Counted from the first letter of the stretch, positions 8,866-18,229 are shown. The stretch: 64,000 bases of DNA from an uncultured Lysobacteraceae bacterium (GCA_902825775.1 CADECF010000008.1:124001-188000), one strand, 5' to 3'. Numbers and translations are program-made. Notes: generated from the letters alone by a model not told the origin.

Positions 8866-9432
8866 ATGGAATCCCTGCTGGTCTCGACCGCCACGGTCGC
8901 GCTCGCCGAAATCGGCGACAAGACGCAATTGCTCGCCCTGTTGCTGGCTGCGCGCTATCGCAAGCCGGTGCCGATCGTGCTCGGCATTCTGGCTGCGACC
9001 CTGCTCAACCATGCGCTGGCGTCGTGGTTCGGCGCCGCGGTGTCGCAATGGCTGTCGCCGAACGTGTTGCGCTGGGTGGTGGTGGCGAGCTTCCTGGCGG
9101 TAGCGCTATGGACGCTCAAACCCGACCGCCTGGACGACGATGAAACCCGGCTGCCCGCGCGCGGCGCTTTCATCGCTACCGCGATGGCCTTCTTCCTGGC
9201 CGAAATAGGCGACAAGACCCAGGTCGCGACCGTATTGCTGGCGGCCAAGTACGCGCCGCTGTGGCAGGTGATCGCCGGCACCACGTTGGGCATGCTGCTG
9301 GCCAATGTGCCGGTGGTGGCGCTGGGCAGCCGTTTCGCCGATCGACTGCCGCTGCGCGCGGCGCGGATCGTCGCCGCATCGGTGTTCCTGGCGCTGGCCG
9401 GCTGGGTGGCCTGGTACGGGATCGGCCGCTGA
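8866..9432 (+). CDS. UPF0016/GDT1 (TMEM165-type) manganese exporter
   Basis: 188 residues from the ATG just after the riboswitch; longer in-frame starts lie inside the riboswitch and are rejected. It is a six-helix membrane protein built of two repeats, each with the family's acidic motif E-x-G-D-K-T (ALAEIGDKTQLLALLLA near 13-30 and FLAEIGDKTQVATVLLA near 107-123). Members export Mn2+ (MneA in Vibrio, with related genes in Xanthomonas). Riboswitch control fits Mn2+-induced detoxification. Confidence 0.92.
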   Translation: MESLLVSTATVALAEIGDKTQLLALLLAARYRKPVPIVLGILAATLLNHALASWFGAAVSQWLSPNVLRWVVVASFLAVALWTLKPDRLDDDETRLPARGAFIATAMAFFLAEIGDKTQVATVLLAAKYAPLWQVIAGTTLGMLLANVPVVALGSRFADRLPLRAARIVAASVFLALAGWVAWYGIGR

Positions 9433-9478
9433 GGCCCGGTTGCGGCTATCCTGCGCGCGCGGTCTCCGGCCGCAGGGG

Positions 9479-10621
9479 ATGCGGATGCGCGAGCTGATCC
9501 AGAAATTCGTCGAGTTCCTGAAGACGCTGCTCGCGCGTCCCGACGAAATCATGCTCGAGGTCGGCGCCGGCGGCGAATTGCTCGTGGCGCGCCTGCGCGC
9601 CGCGCTGTCGCTGCTGATCCTGATCATGCCGCTGGTCGGCATCATGGTCGGCAGCCCGATCGACGAGGCGCTGATCGGCCTGAGCGCCGCGGTATTCGTG
9701 ATCGTCGTGTCGCAGATCTGGCTCGCGTTGGCACGCAGCCGGCAGCGTTATCCCTGGTTGCCGTACGCCACCGGCACCTACGACATCACTTCCACCACGC
9801 TGGTGCTGGCGCTGCTGTCGATGGGCGAACTGCCGGCGGGCGTGAACAGCATGGTGGTGTGGGGTTTTTATCCGATCGGCATCGCGATGACCGCGCTGCG
9901 CAACGACGGCCGGCTGGTGCTGTACGTCGGGCTGCTGTCGATCGTGCAGTACGCATCGCTGGTCTGGGCGGTGCTGGCGGCTGCGCAAAGCCCGGAAAAC
10001 CTGATGTCCATCGAATACGGCGCGGTGACCATGGCCAACCAGATCCAACGGCTGATGCTGCTGGCGCTGATGACCATCATCGTTTCGACCGTGGTCTACC
10101 GCATGCAGCGGCTGGTCGAAATGTCCGGCACCGACGGCCTGACCCAGTTGCCCAACCGCACCTGGCTGCTGCATCGCATGCCGCGCCTGTTCGACGCCGC
10201 GCGCCACGACGGCGCCACGCTGACTTTGGCGCTGATCGATATCGATTATTTCAAACGTATTAACGACGAAGTGGGCCATTTGGCCGGCGATCGCGCCCTG
10301 CGCCATGTGGTGGCCGTGCTGTCCGGCATGATCGGGCCCGACGAGTGGCTGATCCGGCTGGGCGGCGAGGAATTCGTGCTGGTACTGCGCAAGCCGCTCG
10401 GCAACGCCTGGGAGCGCGTGGACAGCCTGCGGCGCGCGGTGGCCGAGTCGCGTTTCATCGCCGAACGCGGGGCCGAACCGCAGCGGATCACCTTCAGCGC
10501 CGGCCTGGCCAGCTTCCCCAACGACGGCAGCGACACGTCGGCATTGCTCAAGCGCGCCGACCGGCGCCTGCAACAGGCCAAGCGCGAAGGCCGCAACCGT
10601 GTGGTGGCGCGCGACGACTGA
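9479..10621 (+). CDS. Membrane-bound GGDEF diguanylate cyclase
   Basis: 380 residues from the ATG after CAGGGG. The N-terminal 210 residues hold about five or six membrane helices (AALSLLILIMPLVGIMVGS, AAVFVIVVSQIWLAL, GLLSIVQYASLVWAVL). The C-terminal GGDEF domain runs from SGTDGLTQLPNRTWLLHR to the end; the active loop reads GGEEF (in RLGGEEFVLVL), so synthesis of c-di-GMP is expected. I see no RxxD inhibitory site at the usual spacing. The membrane part is a sensor of unknown ligand. Confidence 0.88.
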   Translation: MRMRELIQKFVEFLKTLLARPDEIMLEVGAGGELLVARLRAALSLLILIMPLVGIMVGSPIDEALIGLSAAVFVIVVSQIWLALARSRQRYPWLPYATGTYDITSTTLVLALLSMGELPAGVNSMVVWGFYPIGIAMTALRNDGRLVLYVGLLSIVQYASLVWAVLAAAQSPENLMSIEYGAVTMANQIQRLMLLALMTIIVSTVVYRMQRLVEMSGTDGLTQLPNRTWLLHRMPRLFDAARHDGATLTLALIDIDYFKRINDEVGHLAGDRALRHVVAVLSGMIGPDEWLIRLGGEEFVLVLRKPLGNAWERVDSLRRAVAESRFIAERGAEPQRITFSAGLASFPNDGSDTSALLKRADRRLQQAKREGRNRVVARDD

Positions 10622-10705
10622 CGCCGCCGGCCGGGCGGGCGGTTGCCGGGTGCAGTGCCCTGCTCTACGCTGCGCCGACGCTAACGCAAGGTTGGGGAAT
10701 ACTGA

Positions 10706-12004
10706 ATGGAAGGTTTGGCGCGGGTCGGCTTCGGCCTGTTCGGACTCGCGGTGCTGATCGGCATCGCCTGGTTGTTCTCCAATAACAAGAAACTGGTCGA
10801 CTGGCGCCTGGTGATCACCGGCATCGCGCTGCAGATCCTGTTCGCCGCCTTCGTGCTGCTGACGCCGTGGGGCGCGTCGATCTTCGACGGGCTGTCGCAA
10901 GGCTTCGTCAAGGTGCTCAGCTTCACCGCGGCCGGCACGAGCCTGATCTTCGGCGGGCTGTCGGATCCGGCCAAGATCGGTTTCGTGTTCGCGTTCCAGG
11001 TGTTGCCGACGATCATCTTTTTCGCCGCGCTGATGGGCGTGCTCTATCACCTCGGCGTGATGCAATTGTTCGTGCGCGGCATGGCGTGGGCGATCACCAA
11101 AGTGATGCGGGTGTCGGGCGCGGAAACCACCAGCGTCTGCGCCAGCATCTTCATCGGCCAGACCGAGGCGCCGCTGACCATCCGCCCGTATCTGTCGAAG
11201 ATGACGCCGTCCGAATTGCTGACGGTCATGATCGGCGGCATGGCGCACATCGCCGGCGGCGTACTCGGCGCTTACGTGCTGATGCTGGGCGGCGGCGATC
11301 CGGTGCAGCAGGCGTTCTTCGCCAAGCACCTGCTGACGGCTTCGATCATGGCCGCGCCGGCGACGCTGGTGATCGCCAAGATCCTGGTGCCCGAAACCGG
11401 CGAACCGCTCACCCGCGGCACGGTGAAGATGGAAGTCGAGCGCACCACGACCAACGTCATCGATGCCGCTGCCGCAGGCGCCGGCGATGGTCTCAAGCTG
11501 GCGTTGAACGTCGGCGCGATGCTGCTCGCTTTCACCGCGTTGATCGCCTTGCTCAACTGGCCGATCCAAGCGATCGGCGACGTCACCGGCATCGCTGCAG
11601 GCATCGGGCGTCCGTTGGACCTGGGCGTGATTCTGGGCTGGATCATGGCGCCGATCGCATGGGTGATCGGCGTGCCTTGGCAGGATTCGGTGACCGTCGG
11701 CGGCCTGATCGGCCAGAAGATCGTGCTCAACGAATTCATCGCCTACAGCGAATTGAGCAAGGTGATCGCGGGGCAAGTGCCCGGCGTGGCGCTCAGCGAC
11801 CAGGGCCGCCTGATCGCAACGTACGCACTGTGCGGCTTCGCCAATTTCAGCTCGATCGCGATCCAGATCGGCGGTATCGGCGGTTTGGCGCCGGAACGAC
11901 GCCACGACTTGGCCAAGTTCGGTCTGCGTGCGGTGCTGGGCGGCTCCATCGCGACTTTCATGACCGCGACCATCGCCGGCGTGCTGACCTGGATCGGCGC
12001 GTGA
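10706..12004 (+). CDS. Concentrative nucleoside transporter (CNT/NupC family)
   Basis: 432 residues with about 10 membrane segments. Family motifs are clear: SFTAAGTSLIFGGL, GQTEAPLTIRPYL (the conserved TEAP/L stretch), GGMAHIAGGVLGAY, and the C-terminal ALCGFANFSSIAIQIGGIGGLAPERR. These proteins import nucleosides using Na+ or H+. The ribokinase-type gene begins two bases after the stop, so the pair probably forms a nucleoside uptake and sugar salvage operon. Confidence 0.92.
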   Translation: MEGLARVGFGLFGLAVLIGIAWLFSNNKKLVDWRLVITGIALQILFAAFVLLTPWGASIFDGLSQGFVKVLSFTAAGTSLIFGGLSDPAKIGFVFAFQVLPTIIFFAALMGVLYHLGVMQLFVRGMAWAITKVMRVSGAETTSVCASIFIGQTEAPLTIRPYLSKMTPSELLTVMIGGMAHIAGGVLGAYVLMLGGGDPVQQAFFAKHLLTASIMAAPATLVIAKILVPETGEPLTRGTVKMEVERTTTNVIDAAAAGAGDGLKLALNVGAMLLAFTALIALLNWPIQAIGDVTGIAAGIGRPLDLGVILGWIMAPIAWVIGVPWQDSVTVGGLIGQKIVLNEFIAYSELSKVIAGQVPGVALSDQGRLIATYALCGFANFSSIAIQIGGIGGLAPERRHDLAKFGLRAVLGGSIATFMTATIAGVLTWIGA

Positions 12005-12005
12005 C

Positions 12006-12983
12006 ATGGCTCGCGGCACGGGCTCGGTCGTCGTCGTCGGTTCGTTCAATGTCGACCACGTCTGGAGCACCGCGGCGCTGCCGCGCGCCGGCGAAACGCT
12101 GAGCGGCGAATACGCAACCGGGCCCGGAGGCAAAGGCTTCAACCAGGCCGTCGCGGCACGGCGCGCCGGCGCGAACACCGCCTTCGTCTGCGCGCTCGGC
12201 GACGACATGGGCGGACAACTCGCCCGCGCGCTCGCCGCCGCCGACGGCATCGATATTCGCGACCAGCGCAGCGAGCATCCCACCGGCACCGCCGGCATTT
12301 ATGTCGACGGCGAAGGCCGCAACAGCATCGTCATCGGCGCCGGGGCGAATGCGGATCTGTCGCCCGCTTTCATCGCAAGCCAGCAGGATCCGATCGCTGC
12401 CGCCGACGTGCTGCTGGCGCAGCTCGAATCGCCGGCCGAAGCCGTATTGGCGGCGCTGCGCAGCGCGCGCGCAAGCAATGCGACGACGCTGCTCAATCCC
12501 GCTCCCGCAAATGCGACAGTGACCGCCGAACTGTTGTCCGCGACGGACATCCTGACGCCGAACGAAACCGAATTTTCCGCGCTTCTGGCGCGCCATGTCG
12601 GCGAACGCATCGAAGGCGACGCCGTCGCCGCCCTGGACCAGGCGCGGTTGCACGCGCTGTGCCGCGAACTCTTGCCGGCGGGCACCGTGGTCGTCACTCT
12701 GGGCGCCAGCGGATGTTTCGTCTCGCACGCGGAAGAGGTACGGCGCGGCGACGACAACGCCTATTACCGGATCGCTGCCGAACAGGCGCGCGCGATCGAC
12801 ACTACCGGCGCCGGCGACGCGTTCAACGGCGCCTTGGCAGCCGCCATGGCGTCCGCTCCAAGCGCACCTTTCGCCGAACTGGTCCGCCGCGCCAGCCGTT
12901 ACGCCGCGTTATCGACAGAGCGGCATGGCGCCGCTGCGTCGATGCCGCAAGCCGTGGAAGTCCAGGCGCGTTTCGGAACATAG
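12006..12983 (+). CDS. rbsK: PfkB-family sugar kinase, ribokinase-like
   Basis: 325 residues. The N-terminal GGKGFNQAVAARRAG loop and the C-terminal catalytic motif DTTGAGDAFNG (about residues 262-272, Asp base in GAGD) define the PfkB fold; LTPNETEFSALL and VVTLGASGCF match ribokinase. It phosphorylates ribose, or possibly a nucleoside given its neighbour. Translation probably couples with the transporter gene because only one base separates stop and start. An inosine/guanosine kinase activity is the main alternative. Confidence 0.85.
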   Translation: MARGTGSVVVVGSFNVDHVWSTAALPRAGETLSGEYATGPGGKGFNQAVAARRAGANTAFVCALGDDMGGQLARALAAADGIDIRDQRSEHPTGTAGIYVDGEGRNSIVIGAGANADLSPAFIASQQDPIAAADVLLAQLESPAEAVLAALRSARASNATTLLNPAPANATVTAELLSATDILTPNETEFSALLARHVGERIEGDAVAALDQARLHALCRELLPAGTVVVTLGASGCFVSHAEEVRRGDDNAYYRIAAEQARAIDTTGAGDAFNGALAAAMASAPSAPFAELVRRASRYAALSTERHGAAASMPQAVEVQARFGT

Positions 12984-13001
12984 CCGTCGAGCCGCGAATC
13001 T

Positions 13002-13454
13002 TCAGTCGGGCAGCGGAATCGAAGATTGCGCAAAGCTATAGCGCCAGCCGTCCGGCTTGCATAGATAGACGTCGCTGAACCACAAACGATAGTCGAACGG
13101 CTTGCCGCCTTCGCTGCCCTGCGCATGCAGCAAGGCCGTGATCACCGCGATGTCGCCGAAAAAACGCACGGTCTGCCGGGAATCGTCTTGCCGCCCGTAT
13201 GCGATTTCGCCCGCACGCGCCTCGGCCAACAGATCGGCCTTGCCGATCACCTTGCCCTTGCCGGTGACCAAGACGAAATCGTCGGGCAATAGCCGATCCA
13301 TGCTTTCGGCATCGTTCTTCTGGACCGCAGCCTGATACTCGACGTCCAGCGCTTTGATGACGGCTTCGCTTTTGGGACAAGCCGCCAAGGCCGTGGCCTG
13401 GGCCGCAGCGAGCGCCAAGCCTGCCGCCACCATCATCGCCATCGCGTTCTTCAT
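13002..13454 (-). CDS. Exported SnoaL/DUF4440-like protein (NTF2 fold)
   Basis: 150 residues; GGGAGCGGTAAGC precedes the ATG. A signal peptide (residues 1-24, MMVAAGLALAAAQATALAA) leads to one NTF2-like domain: EAVIKALDVEYQAAVQKNDAESMDRLLPDDFVLVTGKGKV and RFFGDIAVITALLHAQGSEGGKPFDYRLWFSDVY. The fold forms a pocket used by many unrelated enzymes and binding proteins; no catalytic set can be assigned. Confidence 0.8.
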   Translation of the reverse strand: MKNAMAMMVAAGLALAAAQATALAACPKSEAVIKALDVEYQAAVQKNDAESMDRLLPDDFVLVTGKGKVIGKADLLAEARAGEIAYGRQDDSRQTVRFFGDIAVITALLHAQGSEGGKPFDYRLWFSDVYLCKPDGWRYSFAQSSIPLPD

Positions 13455-13583
13455 GCTTACCGCTCCCTTGAAAGTCGAGGTAGCTTCGGAAGCAGAGCCC
13501 GGGATTGCGCGCCGTTTTCGGACATCGTAGACCCGCCTGGCGGCATACCGCGCGCGACTGTGGCGGCCGATCTACAATGCCGC

Positions 13584-14576
13584 ATGCAGATCGGCCGCCA
13601 CCGCATCGACCCGCCCGTGATCCTCGCCCCGATGGCGGGAGTCACCGATAAGCCGTTCCGCCAGTTGTGCAAGCGGCTTGGCGCAGGTCTGGCCGTGTCG
13701 GAGATGACCATTTCCGATCCGCGTTTCTGGAATACCGAGAAATCGCTGCGGCGCATGGATCACCTCGGCGAACCCGATCCGATCAGCGTGCAGATCGCAG
13801 GTACGGTCCCCGAAGTGCTGGCCGATGCGGCGCGCTACAACGTCGACCACGGCGCGCAGATCATCGACATCAATATGGGCTGTCCGGCGAAGAAAGTGTG
13901 CAACGCCTGGGCCGGTTCGGCGCTGATGCGCGATGAAGTCTTGGTGGCGCGCATCCTTTCCGCGGTGGCGCGTGCGGTCGATGTCCCGGTGACGCTCAAG
14001 ATCCGCACCGGCTGGAACGCCGACAACAGGAATGCGCCGGCCATCGCCCGCATCGCGCAGGATGCCGGCATCGCCGCGCTCGCCGTGCATGGCCGCACCC
14101 GCGACCAGCAATACACCGGCACGGCCGAATACGACACGATGGCGGCGATCAAGTCGATGCTGCACATTCCGGTATTCGCCAACGGCGACGTCGACACGCC
14201 GCAGAAAGCCGCGCAGGTACTGCGGCACACCGGTTGCGATGCGGTGATGATCGGCCGCGCCGCGCAGGGCCGGCCATGGATTTTCCGCGAAATTTCGCAC
14301 TTCCTGGCCACCGGCGAATTGTTGCCGGAACCGCCGCTGACGGAAGTGTGCGACGTGTTGCTCGGCCATCTCGAACATCTGCACGCGTTTTACGGCGAAC
14401 CGGCCGGCGTACGCATCGCGCGCAAGCACTTGGGCTGGTATGCGAAGGACCGGCCGGAGAACGCGGCGTTCAGGGCCGTGGTCAATCGCGCCGAGACCGC
14501 GATGGCTCAGATTGCGCTGACACGCGAGTATTTCGATGCGCTGATCGCAGGCGAACCGCTGTCGCTCGCGGCCTGA
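13584..14576 (+). CDS. dusB: tRNA-dihydrouridine synthase B
   Basis: 330 residues from the ATG of MQIGRHRIDPP; an upstream GTG in frame would add eight unlikely residues. FMN-binding TIM barrel with ILAPMAGVTDKPFRQLC, the active-site cysteine in INMGCPAKKV (about C100), the phosphate-binding IGRAAQGRPWIF, and AVHGRTRDQQYTG. It reduces uridine in the tRNA D-loop (U17 for DusB). In many gammaproteobacteria fis follows dusB; here a repeat pair and an unrelated operon follow. Confidence 0.93.
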   Translation: MQIGRHRIDPPVILAPMAGVTDKPFRQLCKRLGAGLAVSEMTISDPRFWNTEKSLRRMDHLGEPDPISVQIAGTVPEVLADAARYNVDHGAQIIDINMGCPAKKVCNAWAGSALMRDEVLVARILSAVARAVDVPVTLKIRTGWNADNRNAPAIARIAQDAGIAALAVHGRTRDQQYTGTAEYDTMAAIKSMLHIPVFANGDVDTPQKAAQVLRHTGCDAVMIGRAAQGRPWIFREISHFLATGELLPEPPLTEVCDVLLGHLEHLHAFYGEPAGVRIARKHLGWYAKDRPENAAFRAVVNRAETAMAQIALTREYFDALIAGEPLSLAA

Positions 14577-14594
14577 GTACTGTCGTCTCGCTTT

Positions 14595-14681
14595 TGCAGG
14601 AGCGCTTTAGCCGCAAACTCTTTGACCCAGATCCCGGTAGCTGAGGGAAAGGGCTCGCGGCTAAAGCCGCTCCTACAAAAA
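14595..14681. repeat. REP-like inverted repeat pair
   Basis: GCAGGAGCGCTTTAGCCGCAAACTCTTT faces GGGCTCGCGGCTAAAGCCGCTCCTACAAAA. This is the CTTTAGCC variant of the family, more diverged in the left arm. Confidence 0.8.
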
Positions 14682-14748
14682 GCCTTTTTGCCTTGACGAA
14701 GCGGGGCAGGAAGGCTATCTAAGCGGCTCGGGGAGAGAGGGCCGGAGC

Positions 14749-15405
14749 ATGAACGAATCGCGCGACAGCGATCCGCAAAGCAATGCGCTCGACAGCCGAC
14801 GGCCTATCGCCGCCCGTGGCAGCGCTTTCGCGCGGCACACCGCCGCCTGGTTGGTACGAAGCGGTATCACGCCGAATGCGATCTCCATGCTCAGCATCGC
14901 CTTTGCTGCCGCCGGCGCCGCCGCGTTGCTAGGGCTAGCCTCGCCCTGGGGACCGGTGCTCTGCGCGATCGGTATCCAGGCGCGCCTGTTGTGCAATCTG
15001 TTCGACGGCATGGTCGCGGTGGAAGGCGGCAAGGCCTCGGCCACGGGTGCGCTGTACAACGAAGTGCCCGACCGCATCGCCGACAGCGTGCTGTTGATCG
15101 CGTTGGGTTACGCCGCCGGGATGGCCTGGCTGGGTTGGCTGGCGGCCTTGCTGGCGGCACTGACCGCGTACATACGCACGCTCGGCGGCGCGTTCGGACA
15201 GGCCCAGGATTTCCGCGGACCGATGGCCAAGCAGCACCGCATGGCGCTGATGACCCTCGCCTGCCTGATCGCGCCGATCGAGCTGGCGTGGGCCGGATCG
15301 AAATATGCCTTGCTCGTCGCCGCGGCGGCGATCGCGGCGGGCTCCGCGCTCACTTGCTGGACGCGATTGCGTGCGATCGGCAAGCGCATGGCAGCGCAAG
15401 CATGA
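14749..15405 (+). CDS. CDP-alcohol phosphatidyltransferase family protein, variant motif
   Basis: 218 residues, five or six membrane helices. The CDP-OH-P motif region (residues 83-108) reads N-L-F-D-G-M-V-A-V...G-A-L-Y-N-E-V-P-D. Against the canonical DxxDGxxAR...GxxxDxxxD, two metal-binding Asp positions are Asn (83, 104) and the Arg is Val (91). Known members join a CDP-activated lipid to an alcohol in the inner membrane. Start and stop overlap with the next gene (ATGA), which encodes an acyltransferase; the trio resembles E. coli ynbA-type clusters. Product unknown. Confidence 0.82.
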   Translation: MNESRDSDPQSNALDSRRPIAARGSAFARHTAAWLVRSGITPNAISMLSIAFAAAGAAALLGLASPWGPVLCAIGIQARLLCNLFDGMVAVEGGKASATGALYNEVPDRIADSVLLIALGYAAGMAWLGWLAALLAALTAYIRTLGGAFGQAQDFRGPMAKQHRMALMTLACLIAPIELAWAGSKYALLVAAAAIAAGSALTCWTRLRAIGKRMAAQA

Positions 15406-16007
15406 TCGAACGCGCCGCCGCCACCGGCCTGGTCGGTTTCACGCGGCTCATGGTCGGCGCGCGCGCCGACTGGCGCGCGCCGCCGCCGGCCGGGCAGACG
15501 TTGTACTTCGCCAATCACAGCAGCCATCTCGATACGCTCGCGATCTGGTCGGCGCTGTCCGCGCCCGCACGCGCCGCGACGCGTCCGGTCGCCGCGCGCG
15601 ACTATTGGGACAGCCCGGGCCTGCGCGGCTATCTCGCGCAGAACGTCCTGCGCGCGGTGCTGATCGAGCGCCGCCGCGAAGAGCGCGACGGCGACCCGCT
15701 GGCGCCGGTATTCGAAGCCTTGGCGCAGGGCGATTCGCTGATCCTGTTCCCGGAAGGCACCCGCACCGCCGAGCGCCTGCCGCAGCCTTTTCGCGGCGGC
15801 CTGCACAGGCTGGCCGAAACTTTTCCGGAGTTGAACCTGGTGCCCGCCTATCTCGACACGCTCCACCGCAGCATGCCCAAAGGCAGCCTGATTCCGTTGC
15901 CGCTGTATTGCACGGTGCGTTTCGGCGCGGCGTTGCCGCGCGCCGACGGCGAACCGCGCGATGCCTTCCTTGCCCGCGCGCGCGATGCCGTGGTGGCGCT
16001 GTCGTGA
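15402..16007 (+). CDS. 1-acyl-glycerol-3-phosphate acyltransferase-like (PlsC family)
   Basis: 201 residues starting inside the previous stop (ATGA). Contains the acyltransferase blocks NHSSHLD (HxxxxD, about residues 37-43) and FPEGTRT (about 109-115). It would move an acyl chain onto a lysophospholipid or related acceptor at the inner membrane. Operon context suggests a special phospholipid or its recycling rather than the housekeeping PlsC. Confidence 0.88.
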   Translation: MIERAAATGLVGFTRLMVGARADWRAPPPAGQTLYFANHSSHLDTLAIWSALSAPARAATRPVAARDYWDSPGLRGYLAQNVLRAVLIERRREERDGDPLAPVFEALAQGDSLILFPEGTRTAERLPQPFRGGLHRLAETFPELNLVPAYLDTLHRSMPKGSLIPLPLYCTVRFGAALPRADGEPRDAFLARARDAVVALS

Positions 16008-16942
16008 CGGCGCAGCAGAAGTTGCTGGCGGTGATGGGCGGCATCGTCGCCCTGCTGGTGGTCGCCTCGCTGATCGGCTGGTGGCTGTCGCGGCGCGGCC
16101 CGGAAGGCGGCGGCGACACCGTGCGAAATCTCAACGCCCGTACCCGCGCATGGTGGAGCATGGTCGCGGTGCTGACGGCGAGTTTCTTGTTGGGGCCGAT
16201 CGCCACGCTGGTGATCTTCGCCTTCATCTCGTTCTTCGCGCTGCGCGAGTTCATCACGCTCACGCCTACCCGCCCCGGCGACCACTTGCCGCTGGTGGTG
16301 GCTTTCTACGTGCTGATCCCGGTGCAGTACTGGCTGATCGGCGACGCCTGGTACGGTTTGTTCGCGATCTTCATCCCGGTTTACGCCTTCCTGACGCTGC
16401 CGGCGCTGGCCGTGTTCGGCGGCGATACCGAGCATTTCCTGGAACGCACCACCAAGATCCAGTGGGGCGTGATGATCACCGTGTACTGCATCAGCCATGC
16501 GCCGGCGCTGATGATCCTGAATCTGCGCGATTTCAGCGGGCAAGGCGCGCTGCTGCTGCTCTACCTGATGCTGGTGGTGCAGATCAGCGATGTCATGCAA
16601 TACGTATTCGGCAAACTGTTCGGGCGGCACAAGCTGGCCCCCGCGGTGAGCCCGTCCAAGACCGTGGAAGGCCTGATCGGCGGCGGATTGGCGGCGATCG
16701 GCATCGGCACCGCCTTGTGGTGGATCACGCCGTTCACGCCGCTGCAATCGGCGCTGATGTCGACGGCGATCGTGATTTCCGGCGTGATCGGCGGCCTGGT
16801 GCTGTCGGCGGTCAAGCGCAGCCTCGGCGCCAAGGATTGGGGCAGCATGATCGAAGGCCACGGCGGCATGATGGACCGGATGGACTCGGTCAGTTTCGCC
16901 GCCCCGATCTTTTTCCACCTGACCCGTTACTACTTCTCCTGA
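16004..16942 (+). CDS. Phosphatidate cytidylyltransferase (CdsA family)
   Basis: 312 residues with GTG start overlapping the preceding stop (GTGA). About eight membrane helices. The CDP-diglyceride synthetase signature is complete at the C-terminus: SAVKRSLGAKDWG followed by IEGHGGMMDRMDS, plus PSKTVEGLIGG. The enzyme makes CDP-diacylglycerol from CTP and phosphatidate, the substrate of the first gene in this operon. Being next to a variant CDP-alcohol transferase, it is probably a second, specialised copy. Confidence 0.9.
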   Translation: MTAQQKLLAVMGGIVALLVVASLIGWWLSRRGPEGGGDTVRNLNARTRAWWSMVAVLTASFLLGPIATLVIFAFISFFALREFITLTPTRPGDHLPLVVAFYVLIPVQYWLIGDAWYGLFAIFIPVYAFLTLPALAVFGGDTEHFLERTTKIQWGVMITVYCISHAPALMILNLRDFSGQGALLLLYLMLVVQISDVMQYVFGKLFGRHKLAPAVSPSKTVEGLIGGGLAAIGIGTALWWITPFTPLQSALMSTAIVISGVIGGLVLSAVKRSLGAKDWGSMIEGHGGMMDRMDSVSFAAPIFFHLTRYYFS

Positions 16943-16985
16943 TCGCTGCCGTGACGCCCGAGAGCGCGTGGTCCGAACGCGCTAT

Positions 16986-18032
16986 TCATCGGCCCGAATC
17001 CTGTTCTTGCGATACCGGCGCAAAACTACCGTCGCCCTCCTGCCATATCCGGCGCCAGGTGACGCGCCATGCGGCTCCGACATCGCGCTCGAGCGGCAGT
17101 TGCTCGGGAACTATCGCACGCCATTCGCCGTTGGCTTCGCGTTCGGCCACCGCGAAACGGAAGAAGTAGTCCGGCTCGATGCCCATCCGCAGATCGCTCA
17201 GGATCAGGCGTCCGCCGCTTTCGCGCGCCTGCATGAAACCATGGTTGAACCAGGCCAGGCGCTCGGCCGCTTCGATGCCCTCGGCTTCGCGCAGCGCCTG
17301 CACGTTCGACGGATAACCGCGGAAGCGTATCGGCCCGCGATCCGCGGCGAGCGAACGGAAGCCTTCGACATAACCGCTGGGCGTCATCGCTACCACTCGC
17401 CACAGCAAGGTATTGAACGGCATCGGCACGGAAAACCGCGGCGCCTGGCTCAAGCCCATCGCAGCCAGCGAACGTTCGGCTTCGCGTTCGACCATCGCTT
17501 TGGCGCCCAGCGACCATCCGACGTAGGCCACACCGAGCGCGATGCCGACACGCAATGCTTTGTCGGCCAGCGGCCGTTCCAACGCGAACCACGCGACTAC
17601 GCAGGCAGCGAACCACGGCAGCGTGAACAAGGGATCGATGATGAACAGGCTCGACCACATCATCGGCTCCATCGGCAGCGGCCACAGCAGCTGCGTGCCG
17701 TAAACGGTGAAGGAATCGATCAGCGGATGCGCCATCAGGCAGACGAAGATCGCCCAGAACCAGCGTTGCGGTTCCTGCGCCACGCGGCCGCCGCCGCGGC
17801 GGAAGAGCGCCCAGATCGCCCAGGCCACGAACGGCAGCACGAACCAGGAATGGGTCATGCCGCGATGCCAGGTCATCTCGGTGACCGGATCGCAGAAGCG
17901 CAGCGGAAAAACATCCAGGTCCGGCAACGTATTCAGCGCCGCACCGGCCAATAGCGCCGCGCGCCGATGCTTGGCCGGAGCGATGGCGGCGGCGATGGCG
18001 CCGCCGTAGAAAAGGTGGGTGATCGAGTCCAT
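16986..18032 (-). CDS. YdjM-like inner-membrane metal-dependent hydrolase family protein
   Basis: 348 residues. The N-terminal domain has the PF04307-type pattern: MDSITHLFYGG, LLAGAALNTLPDLDVF, WHRGMTHSWFVLPFVAW, and DSFTVYGTQLLWPLP, with conserved His and Asp residues in membrane helices. The C-terminal third is a soluble, less conserved part. The family is often called metal-dependent hydrolase although activity is poorly documented; the E. coli member is LexA-regulated. Convergent with the CdsA operon. Confidence 0.8.
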   Translation of the reverse strand: MDSITHLFYGGAIAAAIAPAKHRRAALLAGAALNTLPDLDVFPLRFCDPVTEMTWHRGMTHSWFVLPFVAWAIWALFRRGGGRVAQEPQRWFWAIFVCLMAHPLIDSFTVYGTQLLWPLPMEPMMWSSLFIIDPLFTLPWFAACVVAWFALERPLADKALRVGIALGVAYVGWSLGAKAMVEREAERSLAAMGLSQAPRFSVPMPFNTLLWRVVAMTPSGYVEGFRSLAADRGPIRFRGYPSNVQALREAEGIEAAERLAWFNHGFMQARESGGRLILSDLRMGIEPDYFFRFAVAEREANGEWRAIVPEQLPLERDVGAAWRVTWRRIWQEGDGSFAPVSQEQDSGR

Positions 18033-18040
18033 GCGGCCTT

Positions 18041-18229
18041 AGCTGTTCTTCCCCCTTTGAAAAAGGGGGACCGAGGGGGATTTGCCTTTGATCTTGCCTT
18101 AAAAGCAAATCACTGCGTGATTCCCCGCCCTCGCTAGTGCGAGGGCGCTCAGTCAGACGCAAGCCTTCGACTTGCAAGCGTCTGCCTTCGCCCCCCCTGT
18201 ATCCCCTTTTTCAAAGGGGAAGAACAGCA
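18041..18229. repeat. MITE-like 190-bp element with 28-bp inverted ends
   Basis: The left end GCTGTTCTTCCCCCTTTGAA and right end TTCAAAGGGGAAGAACAGC are near-perfect inverted copies, extending inward to about 28 bases (one extra C on the left). The interior is about 130 bases with no ORF. It fits snugly between the YdjM-like start and the stop of the next gene. CCCCTTTTTCAAAGGGG-ended elements are scattered in xanthomonad genomes. Confidence 0.7.
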
